A stretch of 64,000 nucleotides of DNA from Bacillus sp. Y1 (lineage in GTDB: Bacteria > Bacillota > Bacilli > Bacillales > Cytobacillaceae). Positions 26,580-36,231 of the stretch are shown one piece after another. A model generated the notes under the pieces. That model saw only the letters and a program-made list of their open reading frames with translations, had not been told where the DNA came from and ran no database searches. Position 1 is the stretch's first letter, and every line of letters starts with the position of its first letter. The DNA lies in NCBI RefSeq assembly GCF_003586445.1, contig NZ_CP030028.1, positions 2,804,501 through 2,868,500 on the forward strand, read 5' to 3'. A program made the translations under genes and the position numbers.

Positions 26580-27930
26580 CAACAAATCTTACCCCAGTTG
26601 TTACTTCACTTATTGCTTCTTTCATGATCATAACCATGGCTCTCAGTTCTTCCCTTGTACTAACGAGCGGAGGCATAAACACAATGACATCACCCAATGG
26701 TCTTGTTAGCATACCTAGCTCTCTCATTTTTAGGGTAACCTGATAACCTACTCGTGTTTCAGCAGGAAAAGGCTCCTTTGTTTCCTTTGAGCGAACAAGC
26801 TCGATTCCACACATAAAACCAAGTTGTCTGATGTCTCCTACGTGTGGGAGTGAGTGCAGCTCATTAAGGAGTAAATGAAGGTCCTCTGAATGGTTAGCTA
26901 CCTGTTCTACGATTTTTTCCGAATCAAACAATCGTAAATTTTCAAGTGCAACGGCACATCCCAGCTGATTTCCCGTATAAGAATGACCATGGAACAACGT
27001 TTTTAACTTATGATAGTCATCATAGAATGCCATGTAGATTTCCTCTGTTGTTAATGTAGCAGCAATGGGCAAATAGCCTCCTGTAATTCCTTTCCCGATT
27101 GCCATAATGTCTGGCTGGACACTTTCATGTTCACATGCAAACATTTTCCCGGTGCGGCCAAAACCCGTTGCCACTTCATCTACAATCAGTAAGACACTAT
27201 ATTTTGTACAAAGCTCACGTACACCAGTTAAAAAACCTTCTGGCATCATAATTATGCCTCCTGCTCCTTGCACAATCGATTCAATTGTAAGTGCAGCGAT
27301 TTCTTGTTGATTTTCAATCAGTAACTGTTCAAGCGTATCTAAACATTCATCGCGGCACTGGGCCGGATCACCACCCTCAAAACGATATACGTAAGGAATG
27401 GGCGCCTTAAAACTCTCAAACATTAATGGGCCGTATACTTGATGGTATAGCGCAATGGAACCGACACTTACAGCACCAATCGTATCGCCATGGTAGCCAT
27501 TATTCATAGAGATAAATTTTTGTTTTTCTGGCTTACCGGTGTTCTTCCAATATTGAAACGCCATCTTAAGAGCAATTTCCATCGCTTCTGCTCCACTATC
27601 TGAATAAAAAACACGTGTCAGCTTTTCAGGACTTATTTCAATTAGTTTTTCAGCAAGCTCTGTTGCTGGCACATTGCTCATACCCAATAATGTTGAGTGC
27701 GCAATTTTTCCAAGTTGTTTTGTTATTGCGTCATCTAATTCCTTTTTTCTGTGTCCATGTACATTCAGCCAAACAGAAGAAAAGCCATCGTAGTATTCCT
27801 TACCATCAATGTCTTTCACTTTAATTCCTTTTCCACTCTCAATAATCAAAGGATTTTCATCGTAATCTTTCATTTGTGTGAAAGGTAGCCAAAGATGCTT
27901 TTTACTTTTTTCAATTAATTCTTGTGTCAT
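26572..27930 (-). CDS. bioA: Diaminopelargonate (DAPA) aminotransferase BioA (452 aa)
   Basis: Class III PLP aminotransferase converting KAPA to DAPA; the Bacillus enzymes of this operon type use lysine as amino donor rather than S-adenosylmethionine. Motifs: [11 protein letters not shown] near the N-terminus, [11 protein letters not shown] with the PLP-binding Asp, [12 protein letters not shown] with the Schiff-base Lys. Separated from bioW by one base. The amino donor is known for the family and cannot be seen in the sequence. Confidence 0.92.
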
Positions 27931-27931
27931 T

Positions 27932-28696
27932 TTATTCCTCCCATTGAATGAAGACGGGCTGTTTCTCTAAGTAATGTATGTATGAATTCGGATCTTTTAA
28001 GCAATCAACAAAAAAGATTCGACAGCCTCTTTCATCTCCGTATTCTTTTAGCTTAGTAATCCGTTGATAGCCTATCCTTTTAGTTGCAACATACCCTGTT
28101 ATGTATTCAGGATCATCTGACCAACATAATTCCGCGACAGTAGCCGGATGCTCACTCACCTTTGTTGCAAGCACTAGTGCCTCCTTAATTCTGGAGTTTT
28201 TAGGTATCTTGTAGTAGTCAGCCCATTTTTCAAAATTAGTGTTCAACCAGTCCATTCTAGAAACACGCACGCCTTTATCGTTCCGATCATCAAAACGTTC
28301 ACCTGAATGAACATCAATCAATATAGCGCCTCTAATACCTGAATATTCAGTCATATTTAGATAGGCTTTTTCAATAACCTGCCTTTCGATGCCAGCCTTC
28401 TCCAAAAGCTTTCTACACAATGCTTGTCCCATATCTACTGATTCCACTTCATTTGTCACAACCTGTAATGGCTTTATAAGTTTAATAGGCTCTTCAATCA
28501 ATTCAAATTGAATCTGCATAAAATCCGGTTTTCCTCTTGAATGATGTAAACCTTTTTCCAGTAAATCATTCACTGCTTGTTTCATATGGCTATAGGTTGA
28601 TAGTAGTTCCCCGCCAGATATATGCTTTCCCCCATGTTCGTGTGATCCTTTCTTGGCAGCTCTCATTCTAACGCTATAATACTTTCCCGCTTCCAT
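27932..28696 (-). CDS. bioW: 6-carboxyhexanoate-CoA ligase (254 aa)
   Basis: Activates free pimelate to pimeloyl-CoA with ATP. The conserved start [20 protein letters not shown], the [18 protein letters not shown] segment and GCRIFFVD match the BioW family, and the length is usual. First gene of the operon; the BirA operator and a sigma-A promoter lie upstream. Together with BioI the cell would have two routes to the pimeloyl starter. Confidence 0.93.
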   Translation of the reverse strand: MEAGKYYSVRMRAAKKGSHEHGGKHISGGELLSTYSHMKQAVNDLLEKGLHHSRGKPDFMQIQFELIEEPIKLIKPLQVVTNEVESVDMGQALCRKLLEKAGIERQVIEKAYLNMTEYSGIRGAILIDVHSGERFDDRNDKGVRVSRMDWLNTNFEKWADYYKIPKNSRIKEALVLATKVSEHPATVAELCWSDDPEYITGYVATKRIGYQRITKLKEYGDERGCRIFFVDCLKDPNSYIHYLEKQPVFIQWEE

Positions 28697-28760
28697 ACCA
28701 TCTGTCCTCTTCCTCGTAATTTAATTACAATAATTCCAATGTTTTACCACACAATCTCAT

Positions 28761-28790
28761 ATGTTAACCTATTTAATAATCGGTTAACAC
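28761..28790 (-). promoter_or_regulatory. BirA operator of the biotin operon
   Basis: TGTTAAC (28762-28768), 14 bases, GTTAACA (28783-28789): the two-fold symmetric site bound by BirA-biotinyl-AMP in Bacillus. It starts directly after the -10 box, so binding would block transcription when biotin is plentiful. Confidence 0.88.
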
Positions 28791-28795
28791 ATAGA

Positions 28796-28824
28796 ATATT
28801 AATAGTGTTTATTTATTCTGTCAA
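28796..28824 (-). promoter_or_regulatory. Sigma-A promoter of the biotin operon
   Basis: On the minus strand TTGACA (28824-28819), 17 bases, TAATAT (28801-28796). Confidence 0.8.
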
Positions 28825-28896
28825 TTAATTTGTGTTTTTTATCTTAGAAATCTGCTAGTCCTTTCAGTTATTTCTGATTCAAATAAAATTTATTAA

Positions 28897-28926
28897 AGAG
28901 GGAGTCCCAAAATTTTGGGACTCCCT
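28897..28926 (-). terminator. Hairpin terminator
   Basis: AGGGAGTCCCAAAA pairs with TTTTGGGACTCCCT at 28898-28925. It follows the remnant at 28948 on the minus strand and shields the biotin promoter. Confidence 0.6.
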
Positions 28927-28947
28927 TTACGTTTTAATCTATAATAT

Positions 28948-29190
28948 TTAATAATGTTTTGACCCTTCAAAAGTGCAAAAGAACTCATGAACCCAAGGGT
29001 TATTATCTAATTCAAACGTATTAATGATTTTCCTCTGTGATTTCCTTCTTTCACATCCCCTTAGCACAACAAACTTAGCGTCTCTCTCTAAACTACGTTC
29101 TTTATAAACTTCACAATCTGGGGTTTCTAGTACCCCTTGTTCCCCGTAATGTATGTAAACACAAATTTCTATTTGACCATAAAGGGTATA
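28948..29190 (-). pseudogene. Orphan coding remnant
   Basis: About 80 codons stay open on the minus strand and end at TAA (28948), with natural-looking content: YGQIEICVYIHYGEQG, then LERDAKFVVLRGCERRKSQR, and NPWVHEFFCTFEGS. There is no start codon with a ribosome binding site, and TGA closes the frame upstream. It looks like the C-terminal part of a lost gene, followed by a hairpin terminator. Not recognised. Confidence 0.4.
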
Positions 29191-29401
29191 TCAGCATTTA
29201 AATAGAAAGCACCAAGCTTAATTGGTATATAAAGAATGAGATAAAACCCTCTAAATCGGAGCCAACCGAAACATTATTCCCAATTGGAATGTTATTCTGC
29301 TTTACCAAGTCGGTTTTTCAGTTACTTTTATCGGATAAATCGAATAAATATATGAACCGAGAGTAACACTAAACATAAAACTAATGTGGGGTATTAATGA
29401 C

Positions 29402-29887
29402 ATGAAACAGATTATTCTCTGGTCACTCTTGATATTGCCTTGGGCGTCCTTGTTTTTTTTGAAAATGGATACTATACGCAGGTACATGCCGGTCGCTCTT
29501 TTTATGACCGTTATTCATACCTTGGCATATCAAGCGGCTTACCATTACGGATGGTGGAAAGAGTCAGGTTCTAGTCTGTTCGGGTGGGATAAAGTCGTCC
29601 CGGTTCCTTGGGTATATGGAGCATATTTAGTTATAGTTATCTGGATATTCCGTTTTACTTTCGGGAAATTTTGGATTTATTTGACTGTCAATATACTTTT
29701 GGACGGGTTATTTATGTACATCGTTTATCCGGTATGGCAACAGATGGGGCTTGTTTCGAGTAAATCGACTTTGTCTACACTAGCTATTGTTGCTATGATG
29801 GTCGGTTTTGCCTTAATCATCTATCTGTATCAACTGTGGCAGGACGACGTGTTTAAACAGCCCAAAGCGAAACTCAAAAAACGGTGA
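29402..29887 (+). CDS. CBO0543-type integral membrane protein (161 aa)
   Basis: Five predicted membrane segments: the start (IILWSLLILPWASLFFL), VALFMTVIHTLAYQAAYH, WVYGAYLVIVIWIFRF, FWIYLTVNILLDGLFMYIVY and LAIVAMMVGFALIIYLYQLW, with a basic tail. The motif GWWKESGSSLFGWDKVVPVP between segments 2 and 3 is typical of the CBO0543 family, which is of unknown function. The start is ATG 29402 after GGGG; ATG 29384 is possible. It faces the TOMM cluster; a link is possible but unproven. Confidence 0.7.
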   Translation: MKQIILWSLLILPWASLFFLKMDTIRRYMPVALFMTVIHTLAYQAAYHYGWWKESGSSLFGWDKVVPVPWVYGAYLVIVIWIFRFTFGKFWIYLTVNILLDGLFMYIVYPVWQQMGLVSSKSTLSTLAIVAMMVGFALIIYLYQLWQDDVFKQPKAKLKKR

Positions 29888-29916
29888 CTGCTTCTAAAGA
29901 GAAGAACTTGGATTAA

Positions 29917-30160
<244 letters not shown>

Positions 30161-30296
30161 AAAAAGGAGATGTATAAGGTTGACTTTAAGATTCACCCTT
30201 TATACACCCCCTCAACTGCGGCTCCCCAAGTATCTCTAACTATCCCCCTGTTTCAGCTAAAGCTCTGAATCCACGCTTTTTTCATGAAGCAAGCTT

Positions 30297-31874
30297 TTAA
30301 CAATGCAACCCCCCTACTAACCACGGCCGATGTTGATAAGGACCCATGGGAATCTGAATGAGAGCCGTATTCCCTTGAGTATCCAACCTATACAGGTGAT
30401 CACACAATTTCACATCATATCCGAGGAGTGGGTGCCCTCCTAATCCTAACGCTGATGCAACGATGAGTAATCGTTGCACGAGCATGCCTGCCTCCATCTG
30501 CTGGATACGATATCCTCTATATCCGAATGCACCTTTATCGTAATCCTTCTCTCCTGTCACATGAAAGCAGAGTGGGACTTGGAGTAAATTGACATTATCC
30601 ATTGACATCCCGGATTGGAGTAGGAGTCGGTGATCCCCGGGTTGGACCTGTCTTAGTGCATGGGCATGACGTTCATAGCGATATGCACCATCAGGGATCC
30701 CTTCAACATTATACATATAAACACTTAGAGTGACGCGTGGCTCATGGTTTTGATACACAGCTTCCAAATCATTTCGATACGAAAAGGAGTCCGTCGTCTC
30801 CTGCAAGAGATAAGCTACTATCTGTTGACTGACTTTTCTCAACACGAAATCCAGGCTAGGAGAAAATCGATTTCGACATGCAGTAGCCAAATCATATGAC
30901 ATCCACTCTGTTTCTGGCAGAGCTACCAGTTGACCTTCAGCTTTCACATTTCGCTTTTCCTGGACTAAGACAAACGAAGAAGGAGAATTTTGCATGGCTG
31001 CGTGATTTAATTTGGTTAACATGGGGAATTCTTTTACCTTCTTTGAGCGGACATAGTGATCAGGCTGAATCGCTTGTAATTCCCGGATCAGCTCTTCTGA
31101 GGATACCATTCTTTCCCTTTCACTCCCGTTTGCTGACCAAATGGTAGGTTCTACCGATAACGGGATGACCGCATAAACGCTTTCCTCTTTTTCCGATAAA
31201 CCTAGCAAATGATTTACGGCCTGATCAAGATATTGAAAGTACACCCCCGATTCCCAGCTAAACCGTTTAGATACTTCCAATAGCTGCCCCATCAATACAC
31301 CCGCATCCAAACCCTGCAGCCGGTAGGCAAAGTTATTATATTTGAAAAAATTTTTCCAAAACATCGTCGACACAAAAACCGTACCAAAACAAGAAGATAC
31401 GTCACAGCGATGACCAAGAGCCCGGGCAATATATAAATCGAAATTGCCTTCTCTTAGCAAGACCAAGCGGTGGTGTGCCACATCGTAATGGTACAGCCCG
31501 TGGGGCAAATCATCAATTTTCAGATATACATATAATTCGTTTGGATACAACCCTCCACCCGAAGGAGCAAATCTTCGGAACGATTGCAACATGTCTGTGT
31601 GGTTCTCTCCAGAAATTGATGAGAAAACAGATTGACTAAATTGAGTCAGCCCGTAGGCATACCAAAGAAAATGACCGACTTCACGAAGATCAGGCTTTAT
31701 GCGATGTTTAGAACCTTCAAGTGTCAACGGTACGTTCAGAGGTAATGGTACAACAGGCAAACCGCGGTATAGTTTATAGGCAAGTGGTCCATCCTCCCAA
31801 TCCACTTCCCAATTCGGAATGCTTGCCTTCTCAATATCGAAATGCAAATTGTGCAGAAACTCATCACAATTCAT
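30297..31874 (-). CDS. SagB-type dehydrogenase of the TOMM cluster (525 aa)
   Basis: FMN-dependent nitroreductase-fold enzyme that oxidises azolines made by the cyclodehydratase to aromatic thiazoles/oxazoles. Two nitroreductase-like halves are visible: FRRFAPSGGGLYPNELYVYL and YHYDVAHHRLVLLREG in the first, YMYNVEGIPDGAYRYERHAH and QMEAGMLVQRLLIVASALGL in the second. The duplicated length (about 520) is usual for the heterocycloanthracin-type SagB proteins. It starts 22 bases after the YcaO gene and is last in the cluster. No clear terminator was recognised behind it. Confidence 0.85.
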   Translation of the reverse strand: MNCDEFLHNLHFDIEKASIPNWEVDWEDGPLAYKLYRGLPVVPLPLNVPLTLEGSKHRIKPDLREVGHFLWYAYGLTQFSQSVFSSISGENHTDMLQSFRRFAPSGGGLYPNELYVYLKIDDLPHGLYHYDVAHHRLVLLREGNFDLYIARALGHRCDVSSCFGTVFVSTMFWKNFFKYNNFAYRLQGLDAGVLMGQLLEVSKRFSWESGVYFQYLDQAVNHLLGLSEKEESVYAVIPLSVEPTIWSANGSERERMVSSEELIRELQAIQPDHYVRSKKVKEFPMLTKLNHAAMQNSPSSFVLVQEKRNVKAEGQLVALPETEWMSYDLATACRNRFSPSLDFVLRKVSQQIVAYLLQETTDSFSYRNDLEAVYQNHEPRVTLSVYMYNVEGIPDGAYRYERHAHALRQVQPGDHRLLLQSGMSMDNVNLLQVPLCFHVTGEKDYDKGAFGYRGYRIQQMEAGMLVQRLLIVASALGLGGHPLLGYDVKLCDHLYRLDTQGNTALIQIPMGPYQHRPWLVGGLHC

Positions 31875-31896
31875 AACAATCGCCTCCTAATGACGC

Positions 31897-33843
31897 TTAT
31901 GGAAACGGATGAGGATGGGGATTAAGCTGTTCGGTCGTCAGCGGTTCCGTTGTATATCCCAATTCCATCGGGACCCTTAACACCCTCTCGAGTCCGGTTA
32001 TTCGTGTAAGATGCTGTCCGAATGTCATCGGAAGCATTCCAGGAATCAGCACTTTCACACAATATAGATTGTTTCGAAGCGTTTCCGGTGTCGACTGATC
32101 CACGACAATCACATCGAGGTTTAAACGGCGAAATTCTTGAAGAAGTTCCAATAGATCATCGGTAAGATCTAAATGCTTACGTCTAGATCCATATTCCTCA
32201 TCAAAGGTTCTTAATGGGCGATTGTCCTCTAGCAAAAACTTTAGGCGCTCTTCGGCCTCCGGTAATCCATACAACATACCATGATCATCCATCTGTCTTA
32301 CGGAGCTTGAGTCATGTAACATACGCACATACTCCGACTTGTTCTTCTCCAATTTCTCATCCAATGACAGCATCATCCCAGCTAACTCGTGAACCGCGGT
32401 TTTTACAGCCCGTATTGGATCCAAATGAGCTCCAGCCGCACAAATCAGATTCAAACCTGTTTGCTTTCTATTTTTCGCGATTGCTAAAATACTGGGGATT
32501 CCGTTCTCCATGGTCGAGTTATATAAATATAAATCATATCCGCCAACCGTTTGCATCCGGTCAATCATTAACATAAGCTCTTGATCTGCCGTGGAGTATG
32601 GATCAAGACGGGGCAAAGGAAGCTGCGCGTACCAAGTCATTAAAAACGAATCACGCTCCACCACTTCCAAAATACCATAGAAAATAGCTTCTTCTAAACT
32701 ACCTCCTAACGCACATCCGTTGGAAGTCTCATAGACGAACCCTCGCGATCCGCAGCCCAAACTGTAATAGGCCAGCAACTCAGGGACCAAGATCGGACGG
32801 TCCTGCAAAAATGAATATCCCCATACCCAATTGATGGGGCGATCGGGATCAAATTCTTCAAATGGAAAATCAGGTCTTTGGTACTGTTCTTTTTCGTGCA
32901 CACCTACTTCAATCGGATGGAGTGCCTGATTTTTCAAGCGGTTATAACTATCATGGACCACGGTCCGTTTACCACGGGGCTGAAGTCCACAGTACCGCTC
33001 CAATCCTTCCAATATCGCCGTTAACTCACTTACCGCGAAGGAGTTGGTCCGGCCCGCTGTTCCCTCATCTCCCTCGAACAAAGGCAGATTAACACTTACA
33101 TCCGCAAATGTATGAACAAGGTTGACATATTTTTCATTTAAGAGCCCTGTACGTGGATCTAGATAGTCTTTCACTAAAACGGTACTCAGACTATCTAACG
33201 AACGGGTGCGGAAATGGTCACGGTTAAACTTCGGAGTATTTCTCAATGAAATACCTGCCATTTCGGGTGAATCGTCTGGTATTGAACTGCAAACGGTACA
33301 CAAAGGGTCAGGCAGGAACTTATGCCATGAACTATTCAAGGTTTTCAGATTGAGAAAACAGACCTTTCCTTCGGAGGCTGCCTTTTCTCCTTGTATGATT
33401 CTCTTTACCTCAGCTTTGATAAAATGAGCCAACTGTTGGAGTCCCGTGCGTGATGCCCAAGCTTCCTGGTGCATTCCCCCATTTGACTCCAACCGCCTCT
33501 GTATCTCCCTCATGTCTCTACGGTCGTGTCCTGTCAAAAGACGTCTTGTCTCCACACATTGAGTGCAACCCGGGGTACCAGGCCGAACCAGAGGACCTAT
33601 GATTCCTTCTCCAAATGAAACAAAACCTCGCAGCCATGAAGTGTTGATACGACGGAACACCTGTTCAGCTTGTTGAAAAACAGAGGGATTCCATACATCC
33701 TGCAGCACCAATGCCAAATCGATGGTGGCTGGTAGGATGCTTTCGAAATTAGGTTTACGAACCACTAGGTATTGAGAGGACATTTCTTCACATATGAGGT
33801 CTGACAATATCCCTTCTCCGACCACTAACACAACAGCACTCAC
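31897..33843 (-). CDS. TOMM leader-binding / YcaO cyclodehydratase fusion (648 aa)
   Basis: Converts Cys (and Ser/Thr) of the precursor to azolines using ATP. The N-terminal ~200 residues are the E1/ocin-ThiF-like part with a zinc tetrad Cys93/Cys96 (PGCTQC) and Cys182/Cys185 (LCTVC). The YcaO domain fills the rest: GTAGRTNSFAVSELTAILEG and GGSLEEAIFYGILEVVERDS carry acidic Mg/ATP ligands. The protein ends LNPHPHPFP, the proline-rich C-terminus typical of TOMM YcaO enzymes. Its ATG overlaps the previous stop by four bases. The architecture is standard for heterocycloanthracin-type clusters. Confidence 0.9.
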   Translation of the reverse strand: MSAVVLVVGEGILSDLICEEMSSQYLVVRKPNFESILPATIDLALVLQDVWNPSVFQQAEQVFRRINTSWLRGFVSFGEGIIGPLVRPGTPGCTQCVETRRLLTGHDRRDMREIQRRLESNGGMHQEAWASRTGLQQLAHFIKAEVKRIIQGEKAASEGKVCFLNLKTLNSSWHKFLPDPLCTVCSSIPDDSPEMAGISLRNTPKFNRDHFRTRSLDSLSTVLVKDYLDPRTGLLNEKYVNLVHTFADVSVNLPLFEGDEGTAGRTNSFAVSELTAILEGLERYCGLQPRGKRTVVHDSYNRLKNQALHPIEVGVHEKEQYQRPDFPFEEFDPDRPINWVWGYSFLQDRPILVPELLAYYSLGCGSRGFVYETSNGCALGGSLEEAIFYGILEVVERDSFLMTWYAQLPLPRLDPYSTADQELMLMIDRMQTVGGYDLYLYNSTMENGIPSILAIAKNRKQTGLNLICAAGAHLDPIRAVKTAVHELAGMMLSLDEKLEKNKSEYVRMLHDSSSVRQMDDHGMLYGLPEAEERLKFLLEDNRPLRTFDEEYGSRRKHLDLTDDLLELLQEFRRLNLDVIVVDQSTPETLRNNLYCVKVLIPGMLPMTFGQHLTRITGLERVLRVPMELGYTTEPLTTEQLNPHPHPFP

Positions 33844-35753
33844 TTGAATCCCTCCTCTTGAACCAATACCCCGAATACCCCTGCCAATTCCTGTTTAAGA
33901 AATGGTTCCACATCAAGTTCATACACCTGAAGCTGCTTTCTGTTCCGTTCAAGGACTTTAATCGCTTCCTGGAGGTCCTCGGACTGAATCCTGTCTTCAC
34001 ACGTAGGAATTTCTATGCTTTGCGGTTCTTTTTCATCAAAAAATAATGAGGTGAATTCCAATGATCGCGGTGTTTCCGATTCCCCATGGTTTTGGCCTTT
34101 TGCAATAGCTTTCTGCAGCGCGTTTCGCAGTGCCAAGGTTATATTAATATCTACACTGCCATACCATCCGTATCTTGTGCCAACCCATACAACCGGAAAT
34201 CCCGACACATTCTCTCCTAAGGCAATGGTTGGTGCACCTTGCATAGTCGTTAGTGACTGCAAATAAAAACGGCAGCGTTGATCCTCTACCTTCCTCAACT
34301 TCACTATAGATACGGAATAACTCGGCTCACAGCTTTGTCTGATTAACTCCTCTTCCAAACATTTTTGCAGCCCCCGGCAAACCCCTTCCGCTAACATAAC
34401 ACCAGCAGCTACTTTCACTTGTGGAGGCAGTTCAAGGATGTCGGCCATTCTTGAGACATACACTTCTATTCCGGTCAGCCCTGCTTCTATTCGGGCTTCC
34501 TGATGTGTCAGTGCTGAACATACCCTCTCCTGCAATAGGTCAGCAGGTCCCTCTGCTAATGGATTGGCCGCCTGAACGGAGCACTGCGATAATGGTAACT
34601 GCTTTAAATCTCCTTCCTCCCATTTGTGAAAAATCCCTGATACTTTGGATGTCAGCTGATTAAAGTGAACCAGTAATGAACTCGGATCACGATTCTCTGT
34701 TCTCTGTTCCAGTCTTACATCGATATCCTCTACTAATCTAACAGACGGATATCCAGTTACTAGTGGATGAGGAAGGAACGGATGCCAGTTGCCTTCAAGT
34801 GTTTCTAAATCTAGAAGAAAGAATCGTTCTTTCTGTTCCTTTTCAGACACACCTGTAACATGCTTATACAACTCAAATACGATCACATTGGCAAGCATGG
34901 ATCCTACTGTCTGAGAATATGCGGAAATTGGCTGGTCATTGGTGAGAGCTGTTTGGTGAAGACGGCGCCATGCAGACTCCCAACACCCCTCTGAATTTGG
35001 ATGCACGAACGGTCCAGCTAACCCGACCTGTTCCAAGCAAATAGCAGGGAGAAACACCTTCTTCTCATCCCTGCTAACCTTATGTAGAAGTCGTAGTTCC
35101 TCTACATCAGCCTTTTCTGAAACATACAAAATGTAATCAAACGCTTTGATCACTTCCTGCCAATCTCTTTCCTTGTTTTGGGTAAGCTCCTCTATCTCCA
35201 CTTCATCGTCTGTTTTACGGGCACGAGCCACAAGTTCGTTCAACCGTCGTCTATTGGTCTGATCCGTATCCATTATCAGGATTTTGAACTTGGGATGTCC
35301 GGAAGTAAGTAACGAAGAAATCAACGAAATAAAAAATGGCCCTGATCCTACAGCCAACACTTTCGACTGTCGATAGCATTGAAAACGGAACGCTCCTGAA
35401 TCTATTAAGTTATCGACAAATTCGATTTGAGAAGCATGGTTTTTAAGAACCTGTTCCGTCAATTGATGCGGACGTTCTTGGCTTACATCGCGAGCAAATC
35501 CGTTGCTTACTAGCGTTTCTGCAATTTCAAACACTCTGTCCCGGTATGGACCCGGTAATCCGTTTGTCAAATACTCCAAAGTGTACTGGCCATTAAACAT
35601 CGGCATTAGCTTTTCAACCCACTTATCGATCATACTGCCTTCCATACGGAAGGAACTTACATTGTTCCGAAAAAACACACCGCTGTTGGGGTATGGGAGA
35701 AAAAACGTGTCCCTTTTTACTTTCAGACGCGCAGAAGGGGTTAAATTTGTCAC
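33840..35753 (-). CDS. Thiazole-containing bacteriocin maturation protein, ThiF-like (637 aa)
   Basis: Partner protein of heterocycloanthracin-type TOMM synthetases, thought to recognise the leader peptide and present the precursor to the YcaO enzyme. An N-terminal winged-helix-like region (about 1-95: LKVKRDTFFLPYPNSGVFFR, LEYLTNGLPGPYRDRVFEIA) is followed by a degenerate E1/Rossmann domain (KVLAVGSGPFFISLISSLLT at about 130-150, ILIMDTDQTNRRR) and a long C-terminal part of unknown fold. GTG start seven bases after AAGGAGG. The gap of 157 bases to the precursor contains a strong hairpin. Confidence 0.85.
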   Translation of the reverse strand: MTNLTPSARLKVKRDTFFLPYPNSGVFFRNNVSSFRMEGSMIDKWVEKLMPMFNGQYTLEYLTNGLPGPYRDRVFEIAETLVSNGFARDVSQERPHQLTEQVLKNHASQIEFVDNLIDSGAFRFQCYRQSKVLAVGSGPFFISLISSLLTSGHPKFKILIMDTDQTNRRRLNELVARARKTDDEVEIEELTQNKERDWQEVIKAFDYILYVSEKADVEELRLLHKVSRDEKKVFLPAICLEQVGLAGPFVHPNSEGCWESAWRRLHQTALTNDQPISAYSQTVGSMLANVIVFELYKHVTGVSEKEQKERFFLLDLETLEGNWHPFLPHPLVTGYPSVRLVEDIDVRLEQRTENRDPSSLLVHFNQLTSKVSGIFHKWEEGDLKQLPLSQCSVQAANPLAEGPADLLQERVCSALTHQEARIEAGLTGIEVYVSRMADILELPPQVKVAAGVMLAEGVCRGLQKCLEEELIRQSCEPSYSVSIVKLRKVEDQRCRFYLQSLTTMQGAPTIALGENVSGFPVVWVGTRYGWYGSVDINITLALRNALQKAIAKGQNHGESETPRSLEFTSLFFDEKEPQSIEIPTCEDRIQSEDLQEAIKVLERNRKQLQVYELDVEPFLKQELAGVFGVLVQEEGFK

Positions 35754-35834
35754 TTTCGTTCCTCCTTAGGTCCACATCATTAATTATCATCACTATTATC
35801 CTATGTACTGCAATTTGTCCCTTATGTTAATACT

Positions 35835-35879
35835 TATAGAAAAGAGCCCCTGCGACGATTGCAAGGGCTCTTCTCTATA
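35835..35879 (-). terminator. Intercistronic hairpin behind the TOMM precursor
   Basis: AAGAGCCC..TGC pairs with GCA..GGGCTCTT, extended by ATAGA/TCTAT. It lies between precursor and modification genes, so it could let most transcripts stop after the precursor and keep peptide in excess over enzymes. Confidence 0.7.
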
Positions 35880-35910
35880 AGCAACTGGCTTTCCGTTTAT
35901 CAAGCGAAAA

Positions 35911-36231
35911 CTACCTTCCTCCGCAGCGTTGTCCTCCACCGCATCGATGTCCGCCGCCGCAATTATGACCACCGCATCGATGACCACCGCCGCATCGATG
36001 ACCACCGCCGCAATTAAAACAGTTAAAGCAACTGAAACAATTAAAACAATTAAAGCAATTAAAGCAATTAAAACAGCTGCTAAAGCAACTCGAACAACGG
36101 CCAAAACTACCCACACCTACGAATAAACGGTCCTGATCACCATAGAGTTGGTTTGGATCGTACGTCACTGGTTGGGAAGCTTGGAAATCACCGAGATTTA
36201 ACGCTTGAAGTTCATTTTGAAAATCGTACAT
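35911..36231 (-). CDS. Heterocycloanthracin/sonorensin-type TOMM precursor peptide (106 aa)
   Basis: Leader of about 44 residues with FQNELQALNLGDFQ, the conserved leader stretch of this bacteriocin family. The core has 15 Cys at 46, 49, 53, 56, 59, 62, 65, 68, 71, 74, 80, 86, 91, 97 and 103. From 53 to 74 every third residue is Cys (repeat Cys-Phe-Asn/Ser); from 74 onward the spacing is five or six (repeat Cys-Gly-Gly-Gly-His-Arg). Neighbouring enzymes would turn Cys into thiazoles. AGGAGG lies eight bases before the ATG. The two-part core is unlike the simple Cys-Xaa-Xaa repeats described for B. anthracis/B. cereus. Confidence 0.9.
   Translation of the reverse strand: MYDFQNELQALNLGDFQASQPVTYDPNQLYGDQDRLFVGVGSFGRCSSCFSSCFNCFNCFNCFNCFSCFNCFNCGGGHRCGGGHRCGGHNCGGGHRCGGGQRCGGR
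35933..36080 (-). repeat. Tandem repeats inside the precursor core
   Basis: Two arrays: a 9-base unit (minus strand TGYTTTAAY, Cys-Phe-Asn) between about 36010 and 36076, and an 18-base unit (Cys-Gly-Gly-Gly-His-Arg) between about 35933 and 36012. In-frame slippage could change the number of Cys without breaking the gene. Confidence 0.8.

Noticed and set aside
35933..36080. CRISPR-like array
   Set aside because: The short units have no spacers and encode the precursor core in frame.
35796..36126. Low-complexity frames over the TOMM precursor on both strands
   Set aside because: Their repeats simply mirror the Cys-Phe-Asn and Gly-Gly-Gly-His-Arg codon arrays in other frames.
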